Assembly (NCBI GenBank): GCA_965248935.1
Contig: OZ252214.1
Coordinates: 2,790,001-2,854,000, forward strand
Reading direction: 5' to 3'
DNA from: G032773895 sp965248935
GTDB taxonomy: Bacteria; Pseudomonadota; Gammaproteobacteria; Pseudomonadales; Cellvibrionaceae
Length of the DNA: 64,000 bases
The notes under the pieces are model-generated. The model did not search any database. It had not been told where the DNA came from and saw only the letters and a list, made by a program, of their open reading frames with translations. Positions 56,801 through 64,000 of the stretch are shown here, in pieces (positions within the stretch are counted from its first letter, which is position 1; every line of letters begins with the position of its first letter). Position numbers and translations under genes: made by a program.

Positions 56801-58261
56801 ATCACCGACATAAAGGGCAACCTGCTACAGCAAATGTCCTTCGACGCCTTTGGTGCAAGAAGGAAAACCAACTGGGCGGGAGAACTGACCGAAGCCGAAA
56901 CCGAAGCCCTACTCTCCGAAGTAGGCATCGGCACCAGCCGAGGGTATACTGGCCACGAACACCTGGACCGAACCGGGCTGATCCATATGAATGGCCGGGT
57001 CTATGACCCCACCCTGGGCCGTTTTTTGAGCGCCGACCCTATAGTGCAGGCACCCTATTTTAGTCAGAGTTATAACCGTTATACTTACGTGTGGAATAAT
57101 CCCTTGGGGATGAATGACCCGAGTGGGTATGAAGGGAATGATTCGTTAGGGGAAGACGATAAAGAAGCCCCGGAGCCCGAGCCCGAGAAGAAAAGGGAAA
57201 AGCCCAAACCGGGAGTCCATCGTCTTCACGCTGGAAATGGTTATAGCATAGTATACGGAGATGGTTCATCGGACGATGAAGAGTCAGAAGGGGCTCGTTC
57301 CGATCAGGAAGAGTCAGAGGAGCCAGAGGAAGGGGAGTTAACAACAGAACTTATTCGGGGGGATTCGAATAATGGTGAAATATTAGAAGAGGGAGTATTG
57401 GGGCAGGAGGGATACCCCTTAGCTGATGGATCGCTTGGGCAAGTTGGTATTGCTGAATGGGTTATACCGGCTGCTAAGGCTCCTAAAGTTCTTGGTTTTT
57501 TAGGTAAGCTTTTAGGTCTTGGTTCTAAAAAGACTGCAGGAATGCTTTGTTTTGTTGAAGGAACCCTCGTCCACACCCAAGATGGTTTAAAACCCATCGA
57601 AGAAATACAAGTTGGTGATCTCGTTGCGTCAAAAGATGAGTTTACGGGTGAGACAACTTGGAAGCCTGTTACCGAGTTATTCCGAAATTACGATAAATCT
57701 ATTCTTAAGGTCACTTTGGTTACTGCTGAGGGCGAAGAAGAATTATTAGGTGTTACAGCAGAGCATCCGTTTTGGGTTGACGGTCAGGGTTGGGTTGATG
57801 CTGGTGAGCTTCACGAAGGGCAAATAATATCGAGTGTTGACGGTGACGTACTTACTGTTAACTCGATTGTTCCGGATGAGCAATTGCATGATACCTATAA
57901 CTTCGAGGTTGCTGATTACCACACGTATTTTGTGGGTGAGCAAGGCGCTTGGGTGCATAATCAGTGTGGGGGGTTAACGTCCAGTATTAAGCAAAGCCCA
58001 AGGTTAGTTAAAGAGGCTCAAATTGCTGGGAAATCCCATCAAGCAGGCATAGATAAACTAACCGCGCAACTTAGCTCTGGAAACTTGAATCCCGGTATAG
58101 GTTCAAAATCTTTAGGTAGTGGAATTTCATACGCACGTGGTCGTGATGGCGCTAGAGTGTTTTTCAGGCAGACGGGAAATGGCGTAGATATTTTAGGGAA
58201 ATCTAGTAAAGCTAATGAAAGTGTCGTAATTAAAGAAGTGCTAAAAACATTTGGGAATTAA
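50840..58261 (+). CDS. Giant secreted RHS polymorphic toxin with Hint and RelE-like tail
   Basis: 2473 residues from the ATG at 50840, preceded by TGAGGA. Order: hydrophobic signal region (1-45); Ig-like domain; four FN3-like repeats, each with W-x-F-R-V/I-R-A-C (about 165-520); an SpvB-like region (about 545 on, V-R-I-P-I-H-V-V-P-G); long YD repeats; RHS core with F-D-A-F-G-A-R-R and D-P-S-G-Y near 2095; an acidic linker; a self-cleaving Hint domain (C2237-F-V-E-G-T to V-H-N-Q, about 2375); and a 98-residue tail. The tail (N-P-G-I-G-S-K-S-L then G-A-R-V-F-F-R-Q) resembles RelE-like (BECR-fold) RNases. The core is rich in C, while the tail is AT-rich, as usual for exchanged tips. Release by Hint cleavage is expected. 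An immunity gene follows. Confidence 0.85.
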   Translation: MRVLFSIFAMFSILAKPVALLTQKRHTPLGLLLLFNLFFSEASHAITVVYSAAFSPSTIKSGESSILSWTSNGIYCVVDGIQYIGPDGSRTYTKVTHSKTVDVSCTLPEQMGGDGATTQSATLTVSNASISAPTSVSVSSADVIAVESTSHCTNGICIPNYYGSVTLSWPAALGTVTHYEVQKQFNGGSWSSLYTGTSRSKTSSSMAVGTWRFRVRACHNTDCSDYRYSSDVSVTSPTPAIPDSMSISPTSTTATSVSASWSSVPGHITHYDAQRRLDSGSWSTFYSGADSSTTSSAMSVGSWRFRVRACNESDCSLYRDGNTVAINDALPGIPRSLDTGPSETTNHEVQLSWHTASGVVTRYEIERRKDGGSWSVFYSGMGDGSPTMPGIPEATSTAMTVGNWDFRIRACNNSGCGGDRTGHSVIVKHPIPGKPSSMSVSPGNTTNTHVTASWGSATGHVLRYEAQRRYIYDAGWEDLYSGMATSSPSENMGGIGQWNFRVRACNDTGCSHYRTGNIVNIEHPILGVPNPTEETLTQLQPATAAGTLPYTAVANSMGDAEVRIPIHVVPGVNGHQPKLTLSYNSNRMRRLVNEGWEEDEVGTGWRIGGFSSIRACGKSTLTSVDPIELGNPYYKPMCMDGKLFVQNNPSPIDESGSVERGQLITSWSAEDHEYVLWDDSGIKIRSTGQVAPGMGGEYTVYYPDGSVSEYGYTEDSRLHLHYVTWREEINGKEYRYRSDLTGHSHLPGEHRLEQPVNSFIYRINKHTDAFGNEIHYEYYKDESRDFVMPKRITYGPKGAHDTRIEFSYQQRKNSEDTNTNTGRYGGYNVPPVNDDGSPMNPADYIDWIINGYTSNIPTAINKITIKHNNAPVREYNLVHEQLTGLTRLARLKHVQMCAYKSAASECLTPLTIHWDSDLNSTQLTRVNEINDNQSSWTQFDYKRVDVAETGVFFTQSPFGPAPKEDFASGLHTPKARFDWQYDNGEWEPSALVEMRTSNGIGGHRTLKYRYLGEGFDSKKGWGFMGYPAVRIEDVDRGIFTYRQYTMNPRHMGRSVAEQVMLGEYGSGNNTMLAKNITIWDSKFLYHSQYRWVSSSASLIMSSPAHSYYNYPRQSISFQYEEGQQIGVLIKENAPQFTPWEKDTDSRFQYPFTRETTTSQWAESVNLSADGTDISHWGIYTLSGITGVQRSQQIDVDYEENRRFDALQVTFPRETRIRIYSGDITGTPEQTTTKIRTAYLINGKAHSLVGSETQFVGDPNLELTTTHHYNQDGIQNSVTVSGINIASRTTSSSHLAANRYPQTLTNALKQSLNQTFDSALGLAITQTDLNGHSTHTEYDAFGRAIAITTPMPYQMTVNTQYDLCDTLLTCPTVNGIYAHSRVWVNSPVSPDTYQYHDGLGRAIRLETIGYNGNTVYLDTHYDRFGQIKRKSLPYFEYDSPLYLEYDYDIRGRLIQTTHPDGSHKTVHYGIEQGQKVITRTAYVKDASGTPVGSKINKSYFNAINEIEKTTDAYGTAEAISTEFTYNATGLTHSITVGGAEVASFEYDNAGNRLILNDQNVGTVTSQYTALGQLTSTLDTLHQETTTTYDILGRPLTQTTDDGIQTWRYDPTANIGGLDYTEFKDNRNGYSHTNTLSYEPSGKPSSTTTEIHVPGYAPRPYQQHFTYDPFGRSDTLTYASGVTVQSRYTPEGYLEAVTDNQGNSLQSIITVDELGNVSEMTYGSGITQTKTYNPLNGRLESTFTASASATLQNNQFNWRSDGLLESRSSHTGQAKSEHFTYDHLSRLRTAATASSGHTRTTATSYALNGNILSKTANNSLGNEETNVTGYQYGTTANAGPNAVSQANINGVATTLYYNPNGNITHYDTATGTDKFVDWTARGKPWRITQGTSANDTTPDARDEIAYGINGARYYKHSTWQDSNGKEQTDITFYVGEYEDVLPGNDPKYNRVERTRINDHVLHIRITTHLGTEDENIEFFHKDHLGSIEAITDIKGNLLQQMSFDAFGARRKTNWAGELTEAETEALLSEVGIGTSRGYTGHEHLDRTGLIHMNGRVYDPTLGRFLSADPIVQAPYFSQSYNRYTYVWNNPLGMNDPSGYEGNDSLGEDDKEAPEPEPEKKREKPKPGVHRLHAGNGYSIVYGDGSSDDEESEGARSDQEESEEPEEGELTTELIRGDSNNGEILEEGVLGQEGYPLADGSLGQVGIAEWVIPAAKAPKVLGFLGKLLGLGSKKTAGMLCFVEGTLVHTQDGLKPIEEIQVGDLVASKDEFTGETTWKPVTELFRNYDKSILKVTLVTAEGEEELLGVTAEHPFWVDGQGWVDAGELHEGQIISSVDGDVLTVNSIVPDEQLHDTYNFEVADYHTYFVGEQGAWVHNQCGGLTSSIKQSPRLVKEAQIAGKSHQAGIDKLTAQLSSGNLNPGIGSKSLGSGISYARGRDGARVFFRQTGNGVDILGKSSKANESVVIKEVLKTFGN

Positions 58262-58265
58262 TTTA

Positions 58266-58559
58266 ATGGTGCCTTTTGAGTTCTCTATTATAGGAAGTGA
58301 GTTTAATGCCGATGATGATAACGTGGATGTTGAGATTAAGTTGGATAGTGGAGAGATGTTTTACGCAACTTTTTTTACGATAACCAATATCGCGTCATTA
58401 TTTAAAAAAAATCGAGATACAGGTGAATGCAAAGAAGGCTTGTATTTGTGGGCATCTGACATGATTCTCGTTGAGAAGCTATCTGAGTCTGTAATACGAA
58501 ATACTATAGATGATTTAATAAAAGCAGGCGAGTTAGATATGGCTTGTTCTAAGCAGTAA
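58266..58559 (+). CDS. Immunity candidate for the RHS RelE-like tail
   Basis: 97 residues, soluble, acidic, starting at the ATG at 58266, 4 bp after the RHS stop codon (a longer frame starting at TTG overlaps it). Sequence features include V-D-V-E-I-K-L-D-S-G-E and L-Y-L-W-A-S-D-M. Family not recognised by name. Position and size fit a cytoplasmic inhibitor of an RNase tail. A hairpin terminator follows about 75 bp downstream. Confidence 0.6.
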   Translation: MVPFEFSIIGSEFNADDDNVDVEIKLDSGEMFYATFFTITNIASLFKKNRDTGECKEGLYLWASDMILVEKLSESVIRNTIDDLIKAGELDMACSKQ

Positions 58560-58634
58560 AGTCTTTAAATTTAAGAGCAAAATAGGGGTCAAATCCATTG
58601 ATAATAACATTTAATCCCCTTAACCTAAAATACA

Positions 58635-58661
58635 CGCCCAGTGCAAAACACTGGGCGTTTT
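58635..58661 (+). terminator. Terminator of the RHS-immunity unit, copy 1
   Basis: Arms CGCCCAGTG and CACTGGGCG (58635-58643, 58649-58657), then TTTTA. The surrounding ~85 bp (from 58579) recur at 60358-60444, and a weaker hairpin at 62841-62868, so each toxin cassette ends in the same terminator. Confidence 0.85.
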
Positions 58662-58663
58662 AT

Positions 58664-58880
58664 TGTAGAGCGCAAAACTACCATCGTAGTTTTTCCCACA
58701 TTATTGGTCGTAGAATAATGAAGTTTTACGGCCAATTTCCCACACTCACATCGTAGACTTTTTTCTAATTATTATTTTCCCATCGTAGTCTTTACCAAAG
58801 TCGATCCAAAAAATTCCCATCGTATTTCAACAATGCTTTTTTACGATACGGTTGGTTAAATAAAAAAGGTCGTAAGTAGA
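58664..58880 (+). repeat. Transposon-end-like repeat array, copy A
   Basis: Begins TGTAGAGCGCAAAACTACC and contains about five sites of the form CATCGTAG spaced 30-50 bp apart. The TGT start and repeated internal sites resemble ends of Tn7/Tn5053-type elements, which carry several transposase-binding repeats. Four further copies (B-E) lie to 61601, all in the same orientation. Confidence 0.65.
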
Positions 58881-60075
58881 CCTTACCACCCACCTGGACA
58901 CACAAGAAGAAAAAATAGAATTTTTTCACAAAGGCCACCTGGGAAGCATTGAGGCGATAACCGATCAAGACGGCACTATCTTACAAAAAATGTCCTTCGA
59001 CGCCTTTGGCGCAAGAAGGAAAACCAACTGGGCGGGCGAACTCACCCAAGCCGAAACCGACACCCTACTCTCCGAAATAGGCATAGGCACCAGCCGAGGG
59101 TATACTGGCCATGAACACCTGGACCGAACCGGATTGATCCATATGAATGGCCGGGTCTACGACCCCACTCTGGGCCGTTTTTTGAGCGCCGACCCCATAG
59201 TGCAGGCGCCCTATTTTAGTCAGAGTTATAACCGTTATACTTATGTGTGGAATAATCCCTTGGGGATGAATGACCCCAGTGGGTATGAAGGGAATGATTC
59301 GTTTGGGAAAGAGTTCAGGACAAAAAGGAAAAAACCCAAACCGGGAGTCTATCCTCTTCACGCTGGAAATGGTTATAGCATAGTATACGGAGATGGTTCA
59401 TCGGATGACGGAGAGTCAGAATGGGCTAGTTCCGATCAAGAAGAGTCAGAGGAGCCAGAGGAAGGGGAGTTAACAACAGAACTTATTCGGGGGGATTCGA
59501 ATAGTAGTGAAATATTAGAAGAGGGAGTATTGGGGCAGAGTTGTTCGGTTTGTGTTGATGATACTTTAGGGGGGCAGGAGGGTGGCGACCCGGACATTGG
59601 AGGTTATTCGCCGGTATCAGGAACTTATGAAGTTGCTGGTGGTGATGGGCTTGCGGTCGATTTAAGCGTTCACATAATTGGTGATGGCTATACTGACCTT
59701 CGTGATGCAAATGGCAATTCCTATACGTTTAATTTAGAAACTGGAATGGTTAGCCCAATTGCGAATGGGGCAGCAAACCCTTCTCTTCCTGAAGCTTTTA
59801 TTCTTCCTGTACTTAAAGCATTTCAGACTCCGAAATATGTTTATCACTTCACTTCAAGTGCTGCTGCGGCATCAATCAGATCGGAAGGTGTAATTCATGC
59901 TTCAAGAGGGTTATACGGTTCTGGTGTGTATGCGACTCGCTGGAATAGCAAAATAATGGCAACAATACAAGGAGCGCAAAGTACACAAGCTGTGATAAGA
60001 GTATCCGCACAGGGCTTTAAACGCACACCTTTTCCTGGGACTTTTAGGTCTCCAACTTCTGTTAAGGTTCCTTAA
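58876..60075 (+). pseudogene. Orphan RHS C-terminal cassette with ART-like toxin
   Basis: Frame open from 58876. It repeats the last ~120 residues of the RHS core (H-K-G-H-L-G-S-I-E-A to D-P-S-G-Y) and the acidic linker of the main gene, then differs. It lacks Hint. The final ~85 residues carry Y-V-Y-H-F-T-S-S and G-L-Y-G-S-G-V-Y-A-T, like HYD1-type ADP-ribosyltransferase toxins, with V-I-R-V at the end. No ribosome site at the breakpoint, so it is probably silent until recombined onto a full-length RHS gene. An ATG at 58990 is internal to the core. Immunity candidate follows 2 bp later. Confidence 0.75.
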
Positions 60076-60077
60076 AT

Positions 60078-60284
60078 ATGATTGATAATGTGGTTTTGGC
60101 TAGGCTTTTAATTCCGGTCTTTACATTTGTGATTGGAGTTATTTTTCAATACATAATATTTTATGAGCAGGGTATGAGCTTTTTTAGTTTACTTCTGACA
60201 GCTCCTTTAATGTGGATTATATATTTGTTTTTGGGAATGCTTTCTTCAGAGCATTTACTTCGGTTTATGAAAAAAAGAAAGTAA
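60078..60284 (+). CDS. Two-helix membrane ORF, candidate immunity of the ART cassette
   Basis: 68 residues with two membrane segments (about 5-28 and 34-56) and a basic tail. Starts 2 bp after the orphan RHS stop codon and is followed by a strong terminator. A membrane immunity protein would be unusual for a cytoplasmic ADP-ribosyltransferase. No family recognised. Confidence 0.45.
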   Translation: MIDNVVLARLLIPVFTFVIGVIFQYIIFYEQGMSFFSLLLTAPLMWIIYLFLGMLSSEHLLRFMKKRK

Positions 60285-60297
60285 AGTCAGTGTAAAT

Positions 60298-60325
60298 AGA
60301 AGCCCCGCACTCGCGGGGCTTCTTC
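60298..60325 (+). terminator. Strong terminator after the ART cassette
   Basis: Perfect 11-bp arms AGAAGCCCCGC (60298-60308) and GCGGGGCTTCT (60313-60323) with a 4-base loop. Confidence 0.8.
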
Positions 60326-60357
60326 GTTATTGACTATTATATTTTTGCTCAATGGGC

Positions 60358-60446
60358 AAAATAGGGGTCAAATCCATTGATAATAACATTTAACCCCACT
60401 TAACCTAAAATGCACGCCCAGTGCAAAACACTGGGCGTTTTATTTT
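60358..60446 (+). terminator. Cassette-end repeat with terminator, copy 2
   Basis: Direct repeat of 58579-58661. The hairpin CGCCCAGTG/CACTGGGCG lies at 60415-60437 and is followed by TTTTATTTTC. Copy 3, weaker, is at 62841-62868. Confidence 0.8.
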
Positions 60447-60468
60447 CTACTCTTTAGGCGTCACCACA

Positions 60469-60735
60469 TGTAGAGCGCAAAACTATCATCGTAGTTTTCC
60501 CCACATTACTGGTCGTAGAATAATGAAGTTTTACGGCCAATTTCCCACACTCACATCGTAGACTTTTTTCTAATTATTATTTTCCCATCGTAGTCTTTAC
60601 CAAAGTTGATCCAAAAAATTCCCATCGTAGTTTTCTGTTGTAGAGCGCAAAACTATCATCGTAGTTTTTCCCGCATTACTGGTCGTAGAATAATAAAGTT
60701 TTACAGCCAATTTTCCACACTCCCATCGTAAAATG
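60469..60735 (+). repeat. Transposon-end-like arrays, copies B and C
   Basis: Copy B starts at 60469 and copy C at 60639, each with TGTAGAGCGCAAAACTATC. C is shorter. They follow copy 2 of the cassette-end repeat and precede the TniB-like fragment. Confidence 0.65.
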
Positions 60736-60782
60736 GCACCCTGTTTTTTAGATAATCGTATCTACGATGAATTTGGCTGGAT

Positions 60783-60821
60783 ACCAATAAGACCGAGATA
60801 AGCCTATTCGATCTTATTGGT
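60783..60821. repeat. 10-bp inverted repeat
   Basis: Arms ACCAATAAGA (60783-60792) and TCTTATTGGT (60812-60821) just beyond the 3' end of the ATPase fragment. May be a terminator stem for it, but lacks a clear T-run. Confidence 0.5.
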
Positions 60822-60845
60822 TGACTTGCGAGGAGAGTGATGTAT

Positions 60846-61268
60846 TCAGGAGACTTGCTGTGTAATCAATTCATCATGTGAACGCCAATGAGGTTGCACT
60901 AATACTGCGTTAACATGGGTAATGGTGACTATTTTTTTTGTCTCTCTAGCGGCTTCGATAAGACTGCCATAGCATAGATTTCTACACAGCCTTAAATTGC
61001 CAGAACTTGAGCGCAATATTAACTCAATAGCGGCCATATCAAAGGTATTTATCCCCATCCTAGCGGCTTCGAGTTCGTTAATGATATAGCGCTCCATATC
61101 GTCATTATTGAGCGGCTTTAATGTGGCAGAGTAAGTAATCCGACTTTTAATATCCTGATTCACATTCAGCGATAGATAATGCAATAAATCGCGTTGCCCA
61201 AACAGAATTAAATTATGTTTTTTGGGGTATTGCTCAAACAACAAACGTAATTTTCTCAATACTAACAT
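60846..61268 (-). pseudogene. TniB-like transposition ATPase, C-terminal fragment
   Basis: 140 residues matching the C-terminal half of AAA ATPases that assist Mu/Tn7-type transposases (TniB/TnsC-like): N-L-I-L-F-G-Q-R-D-L-L, D-I-K-S-R-I-T-Y-S, S-S-G-N-L-R-L-C-R-N-L and Q-P-H-W-R-S-H. The Walker A half is missing; the gene is cut 5 bp before copy D of the end repeat. No transposase or TniQ gene remains nearby, so the element is dead. Confidence 0.65.
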
Positions 61269-61273
61269 ATCAA

Positions 61274-61601
61274 TGTAGAGCGCAAAACTACCATCGTAGT
61301 TTTTCCCACATTATTGGTCGTAGAATAATGAAGTTTTACGGCCAATTTCCCACACTCACATCGTAGACTTTTTTCTAATTATTATTTTCCCATCGTAGTC
61401 TTTACCAAAGTCGATCCAAAAAATTCCCATCGTATTTCAACAATGCTTTTTTACGATACGGTTGGTTAAATAAAAAAGGTCGTAAGTAGACCTTACCACC
61501 CACCTGGACACACAAGAAGAAAAAATAGAATTTTTTCACAAAGTGTAGAGCGCAAAATTACCATCGTAGTTTTTCCCACATTACTGGTCGTAGAATAATG
61601 G
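61274..61601 (+). repeat. Transposon-end-like arrays, copies D and E
   Basis: Copy D (61274-61543) repeats 58664-58935 almost exactly, including about 50 bp of RHS core at its right side. Copy E begins at 61544 and is interrupted at 61602 by an IS66-type end. Confidence 0.7.
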
Positions 61602-62729
61602 TAAGCGATGAAAGAACCCCACCCTAGACAAAGACGAATACTGAGTTAGAGTGTGAATTTTGTTTAAGTTGAGAAGACTCTTGTGAACACCATAGGTTAG
61701 AGTAATAACACGCTCTATGTACAGGCAAGACTAACCTAGGGTTTCCTTGTAATTCCAAGGCAATAATGCATCCACGTCTTCAAGACTTTCCGCATTGGGT
61801 AATTGCGTAAACACCGTTTTTAAATACGCATAGGGTTCTAAACCGTTAGCCTTGGCGGTTTCGATTAAGCTATACAAATTGGCGCTGGCTTTAGCTCCTG
61901 CTTGGCTATTAGAGAACAACCAATTCTTGCGTCCAATCACAAAAGGGCGAATCGTATTTTCCGCTCGATTATTATCGATCGGATACTCCCCATTCTCCAA
62001 GTACTGGATTAAATACGTCCATTGATTGCTGAGATAAGTGAATGCCTTACCGATGGCTGTTTTGGGTGGCACTTGCGGTAGGCTTTTGGTTAACCACGTG
62101 TGTAATTTATCTATAATGGTCTTGGCGATTTTTTGCCTTTGTTCATAGCGTTTATCGGGGGGTAAATCTTTGATTTTTTGTTCCAGTCGGTACAGCTTTT
62201 GAATTTCCGTCAGTGCGTAGTCTGCTCGTCCAGTTTTCTTTTTTCCTTGCGCATTTTTGGCTTCCACAAATTTTCGCCTAGCGTGCGCCCAGCAGCCTAA
62301 ACGGGTAAGTTTATTGGTTGTGCAAATGGGTTGATACCCGTTATAGCCATCGACCATTAACGCTCCGCGATAGTCTTCGAGTAATCGGTTCGGTGTGTCT
62401 TGGCTGCGACTGAGGGAATAATGGTAAAGCACTGCGGGGGAAGTACCTACTTGGCTCGCCATCACCCACATATAGCTTTGGCTTTGTGCCGTTTTGCCAG
62501 GTTCATTTAACACTTGAACCGGTGTTTCATCTATGTGAATAATGTTGTGTTCCAGTAAACATTCTAGAATACGGTTAATTAATAGTTGGACTAATACACC
62601 ACACTTAATCATCCAATTGGCTAAACTACTGCGATCCAATTCAACGCCTATGCGGCTAAATATTGTCGCTTGTCGATATAAAGGCAGGGCATCCATGTAT
62701 TTACGGATAACGATATAGGCAAGAAGCCC
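61602..62729 (-). mobile_element. IS66-family remnant
   Basis: The right end begins GTAAGCGATG at 61602, matching the GTAA start of IS66 ends, and cuts copy E of the end repeat. Inside lies a truncated transposase; the tnpA, tnpB and left end are missing. Immobile as it stands. Confidence 0.6.
61731..62729 (-). pseudogene. IS66 transposase (TnpC) lacking its N-terminus
   Basis: The frame runs from a stop codon at 62730 through P-G-L-L-A-Y-I-V-I-R-K-Y to M-D-A-L-P-L-Y-R-Q, conserved IS66 sequence, so the ATG at 62696 is internal. The DDE core follows: H-I-D-E-T-P, V-D-G-Y-N-G-Y and N-N-R-A-E-N-T-I-R-P. About 150-200 N-terminal residues are missing. The catalytic core is intact, but the protein is unlikely to work. 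Confidence 0.85.
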
Positions 62730-62787
62730 TGGTTACAATAATAACCAAGACAACCACAATCAAGAAAACGTGAAATGATCTATCAAC

Positions 62788-62868
62788 AAAGCCCTAATTA
62801 ACTGATCTAGGGCTTTAAAATAAATAGGACATAAAATACACGCCCAGCGCAAAAACACTGGGCGTTTT
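62788..62868. terminator. Two hairpins before the third RHS cassette
   Basis: First hairpin AAAGCCCTA/TAGGGCTTT (62788-62796, 62808-62816). Second CGCCCAG/CTGGGCG (62841-62847, 62858-62864), a worn copy of the cassette-end terminator, followed by TTTT. Confidence 0.65.
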
Positions 62869-62898
62869 ATTTTCTACTCTTTAGGCGTCACCACAATA

Positions 62899-64000
62899 CA
62901 GCCCTCCACCACCACCCACCTGGACACACAAGAAGAAAAAATAGAATTTTTTCACAAAGACCACCTAGGCTCCATAGAAGCCATCACCGACATAAAGGGC
63001 AACCTATTACAGCAAATGTCCTTCGACGCCTTTGGCGCAAGAAGGAAAACCAACTGGGCGGGCGAACTGACCCAAGCCGAAACCGAAGCCCTACTCTCCG
63101 ACGTAGGCATAGGCACCAGCCGAGGGTATACTGGCCATGAACACCTGGACCGAACCGGATTGATCCATATGAATGGCCGGGTCTACGACCCCACCCTGGG
63201 CCGGTTTTTGAGCGCCGACCCTATAGTGCAGGCACCCTATTTTAGTCAGAGCTATAACCGTTATACCTATGTGTGGAATAATCCCTTAGGGATGAATGAC
63301 CCCAGTGGGTATGAAGGGAATGATTCATTTGGGGAGGACGATAAAGAAGCCCCACCGGAACTAGTGATAGTTGAAACCGTCGATAAAGATGGTAACAAGT
63401 TCGATATTGTTATGACGGTATCCCGAGCGAAGGAAGTGGGTGCCATGGACGATGAAGGCAAAGCCAATAAGGATGCCCCCCTTACCGTCACCTCTAAATC
63501 GGGCAAGAAAAAGGGTGGACTGGTTGGAGTATCGAGTGGTCATGCCGCCGGGAAGGCCCAAAAAGACAATGCAACCAGTCAACAGCAGGGCGGGGATACG
63601 GCTGGGGTTGCGAGAGGGGGCGGTGGGACGGGATCGGGGGGAGATCCTAGAGGCCCAGGAATTTACGATGAAGCCTTTGAAGATGGAGCTAATATGCGTA
63701 AGGGAGCCGAAGGTCTTTATGAAGATTTTTTCCGTGTACGATATCATTATCGAGCTCTTGCCGGTGACTTTGGCACAGACGTGCAGGCAGATGCTGAGTT
63801 GGCAGAAAATGTACTAACCACTGCTGCGGCTCTCTATTATTACGACGCTCAAATTTCAGTTAATGGTAAAATGGTTAACTTCAGGGCTGAGGCTCACAGT
63901 GCTGCTCTGAATTCTATTTCACATAACAAAGCATATTTTGCGGGTAGACAGCTTGCGCAAGGTGCAATGGTTGGTTTGATAACAAGGTATGCACCAGGAG
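62899..64000 (+). CDS. Second orphan RHS cassette, unknown tail, cut by window end
   Basis: Frame open from 62824 to 64000. Homology to the RHS core starts at the same breakpoint as the first orphan (T-T-H-L-D-T-Q-E-E) and continues to D-P-S-G-Y near 63309. After this the sequence differs completely from the other two: an acidic and Gly-rich linker, then a helical part (V-R-Y-H-Y-R-A-L-A-G-D, F-R-A-E-A-H-S-A-A). It lacks the shared acidic linker and Hint of the main gene. The toxin activity is not recognised and the end lies outside the window. Confidence 0.75.

Noticed and set aside
58664..61601. CRISPR array
   Set aside because: The CATCGTAG sites are short, unevenly spaced and part of larger duplicated blocks beginning TGTAGAGCGC; no cas genes. 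Transposon ends fit better.
63440..63817. 125-residue plus-strand frame
   Set aside because: Lies within the second RHS orphan in another frame; the RHS frame is homologous and open to the window end.
1..64000. tRNA, rRNA or phage attachment sites at island borders
   Set aside because: Looked for cloverleaf-like sequences and tRNA 3' ends near 6.9, 20.2, 38.6 and 48.0 kb and found none.

Overview
The window looks like chromosomal DNA of a marine-type gammaproteobacterium, probably near the Cellvibrionales. I base this on the conserved cell-wall/lipoate cluster (proA, rsfS, rlmH, mrdA, mrdB, mltB, rlpA, dacA, ybeD, lipB, lipA), on holA-lptE-leuS, on the PhoPQ-like pair with a PepSY gene, and on a mid-range base composition. 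The genus is inference; no rRNA or tRNA gene was recognised.

Layout. 1-6.9 kb is ordinary chromosome: the 3' part of an RND/MMPL exporter, a VanZ-like protein, a histidine kinase/response regulator/PepSY group, a glycine-zipper envelope protein and a STAS-like protein. 6.9-20.2 kb is an accessory island: a HEPN-like protein, a frameshifted Tse2-like toxin with a candidate antidote, a frameshifted Tae4-like amidase with a coupled membrane ORF, an RloA/RloB (AbiL-like) pair, a toxin-tail remnant with a candidate immunity protein, a type IIG restriction-modification enzyme, and on the minus strand a modular effector with its immunity gene followed by an orphan tail that carries a dead Tae4 module and a second immunity gene. 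20.2-38.6 kb is mostly core: GFA-like protein, Crp-like regulator, HAD phosphatase, a three-gene aspartic protease/inactive transglutaminase-7TM/ATP-grasp operon, then the cell-wall and lipoate cluster, a GNAT and a proline iminopeptidase. 38.6-47.4 kb holds a decayed rimO, a PAS-GGDEF-EAL protein, holA-lptE-leuS and a DUF6279-type lipoprotein.

48.0-64.0 kb is accessory again. It opens with a type II restriction-modification system made of a controller protein, an endonuclease and a convergent, frameshifted methyltransferase. The two promoter regions carry nearly the same 21-bp palindrome. Next is a very large secreted RHS protein (Ig-like and four FN3-like repeats, SpvB-like region, YD repeats, RHS core, Hint, RelE-like tail) with its immunity gene. 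It is followed by at least two orphan RHS C-terminal cassettes that begin at the same breakpoint and carry different toxin tails. Between them lie transposon-end repeat arrays, a TniB-like ATPase fragment and an IS66 remnant.

The main themes are two unrelated polymorphic-toxin loci that both keep displaced C-terminal cassettes, and repeated frameshifts in toxin and modification genes. The frameshifts may be real decay, programmed frameshifting or homopolymer sequencing errors; the sequence alone does not decide. All functional assignments are by reading motifs and family resemblance; no database search was run.
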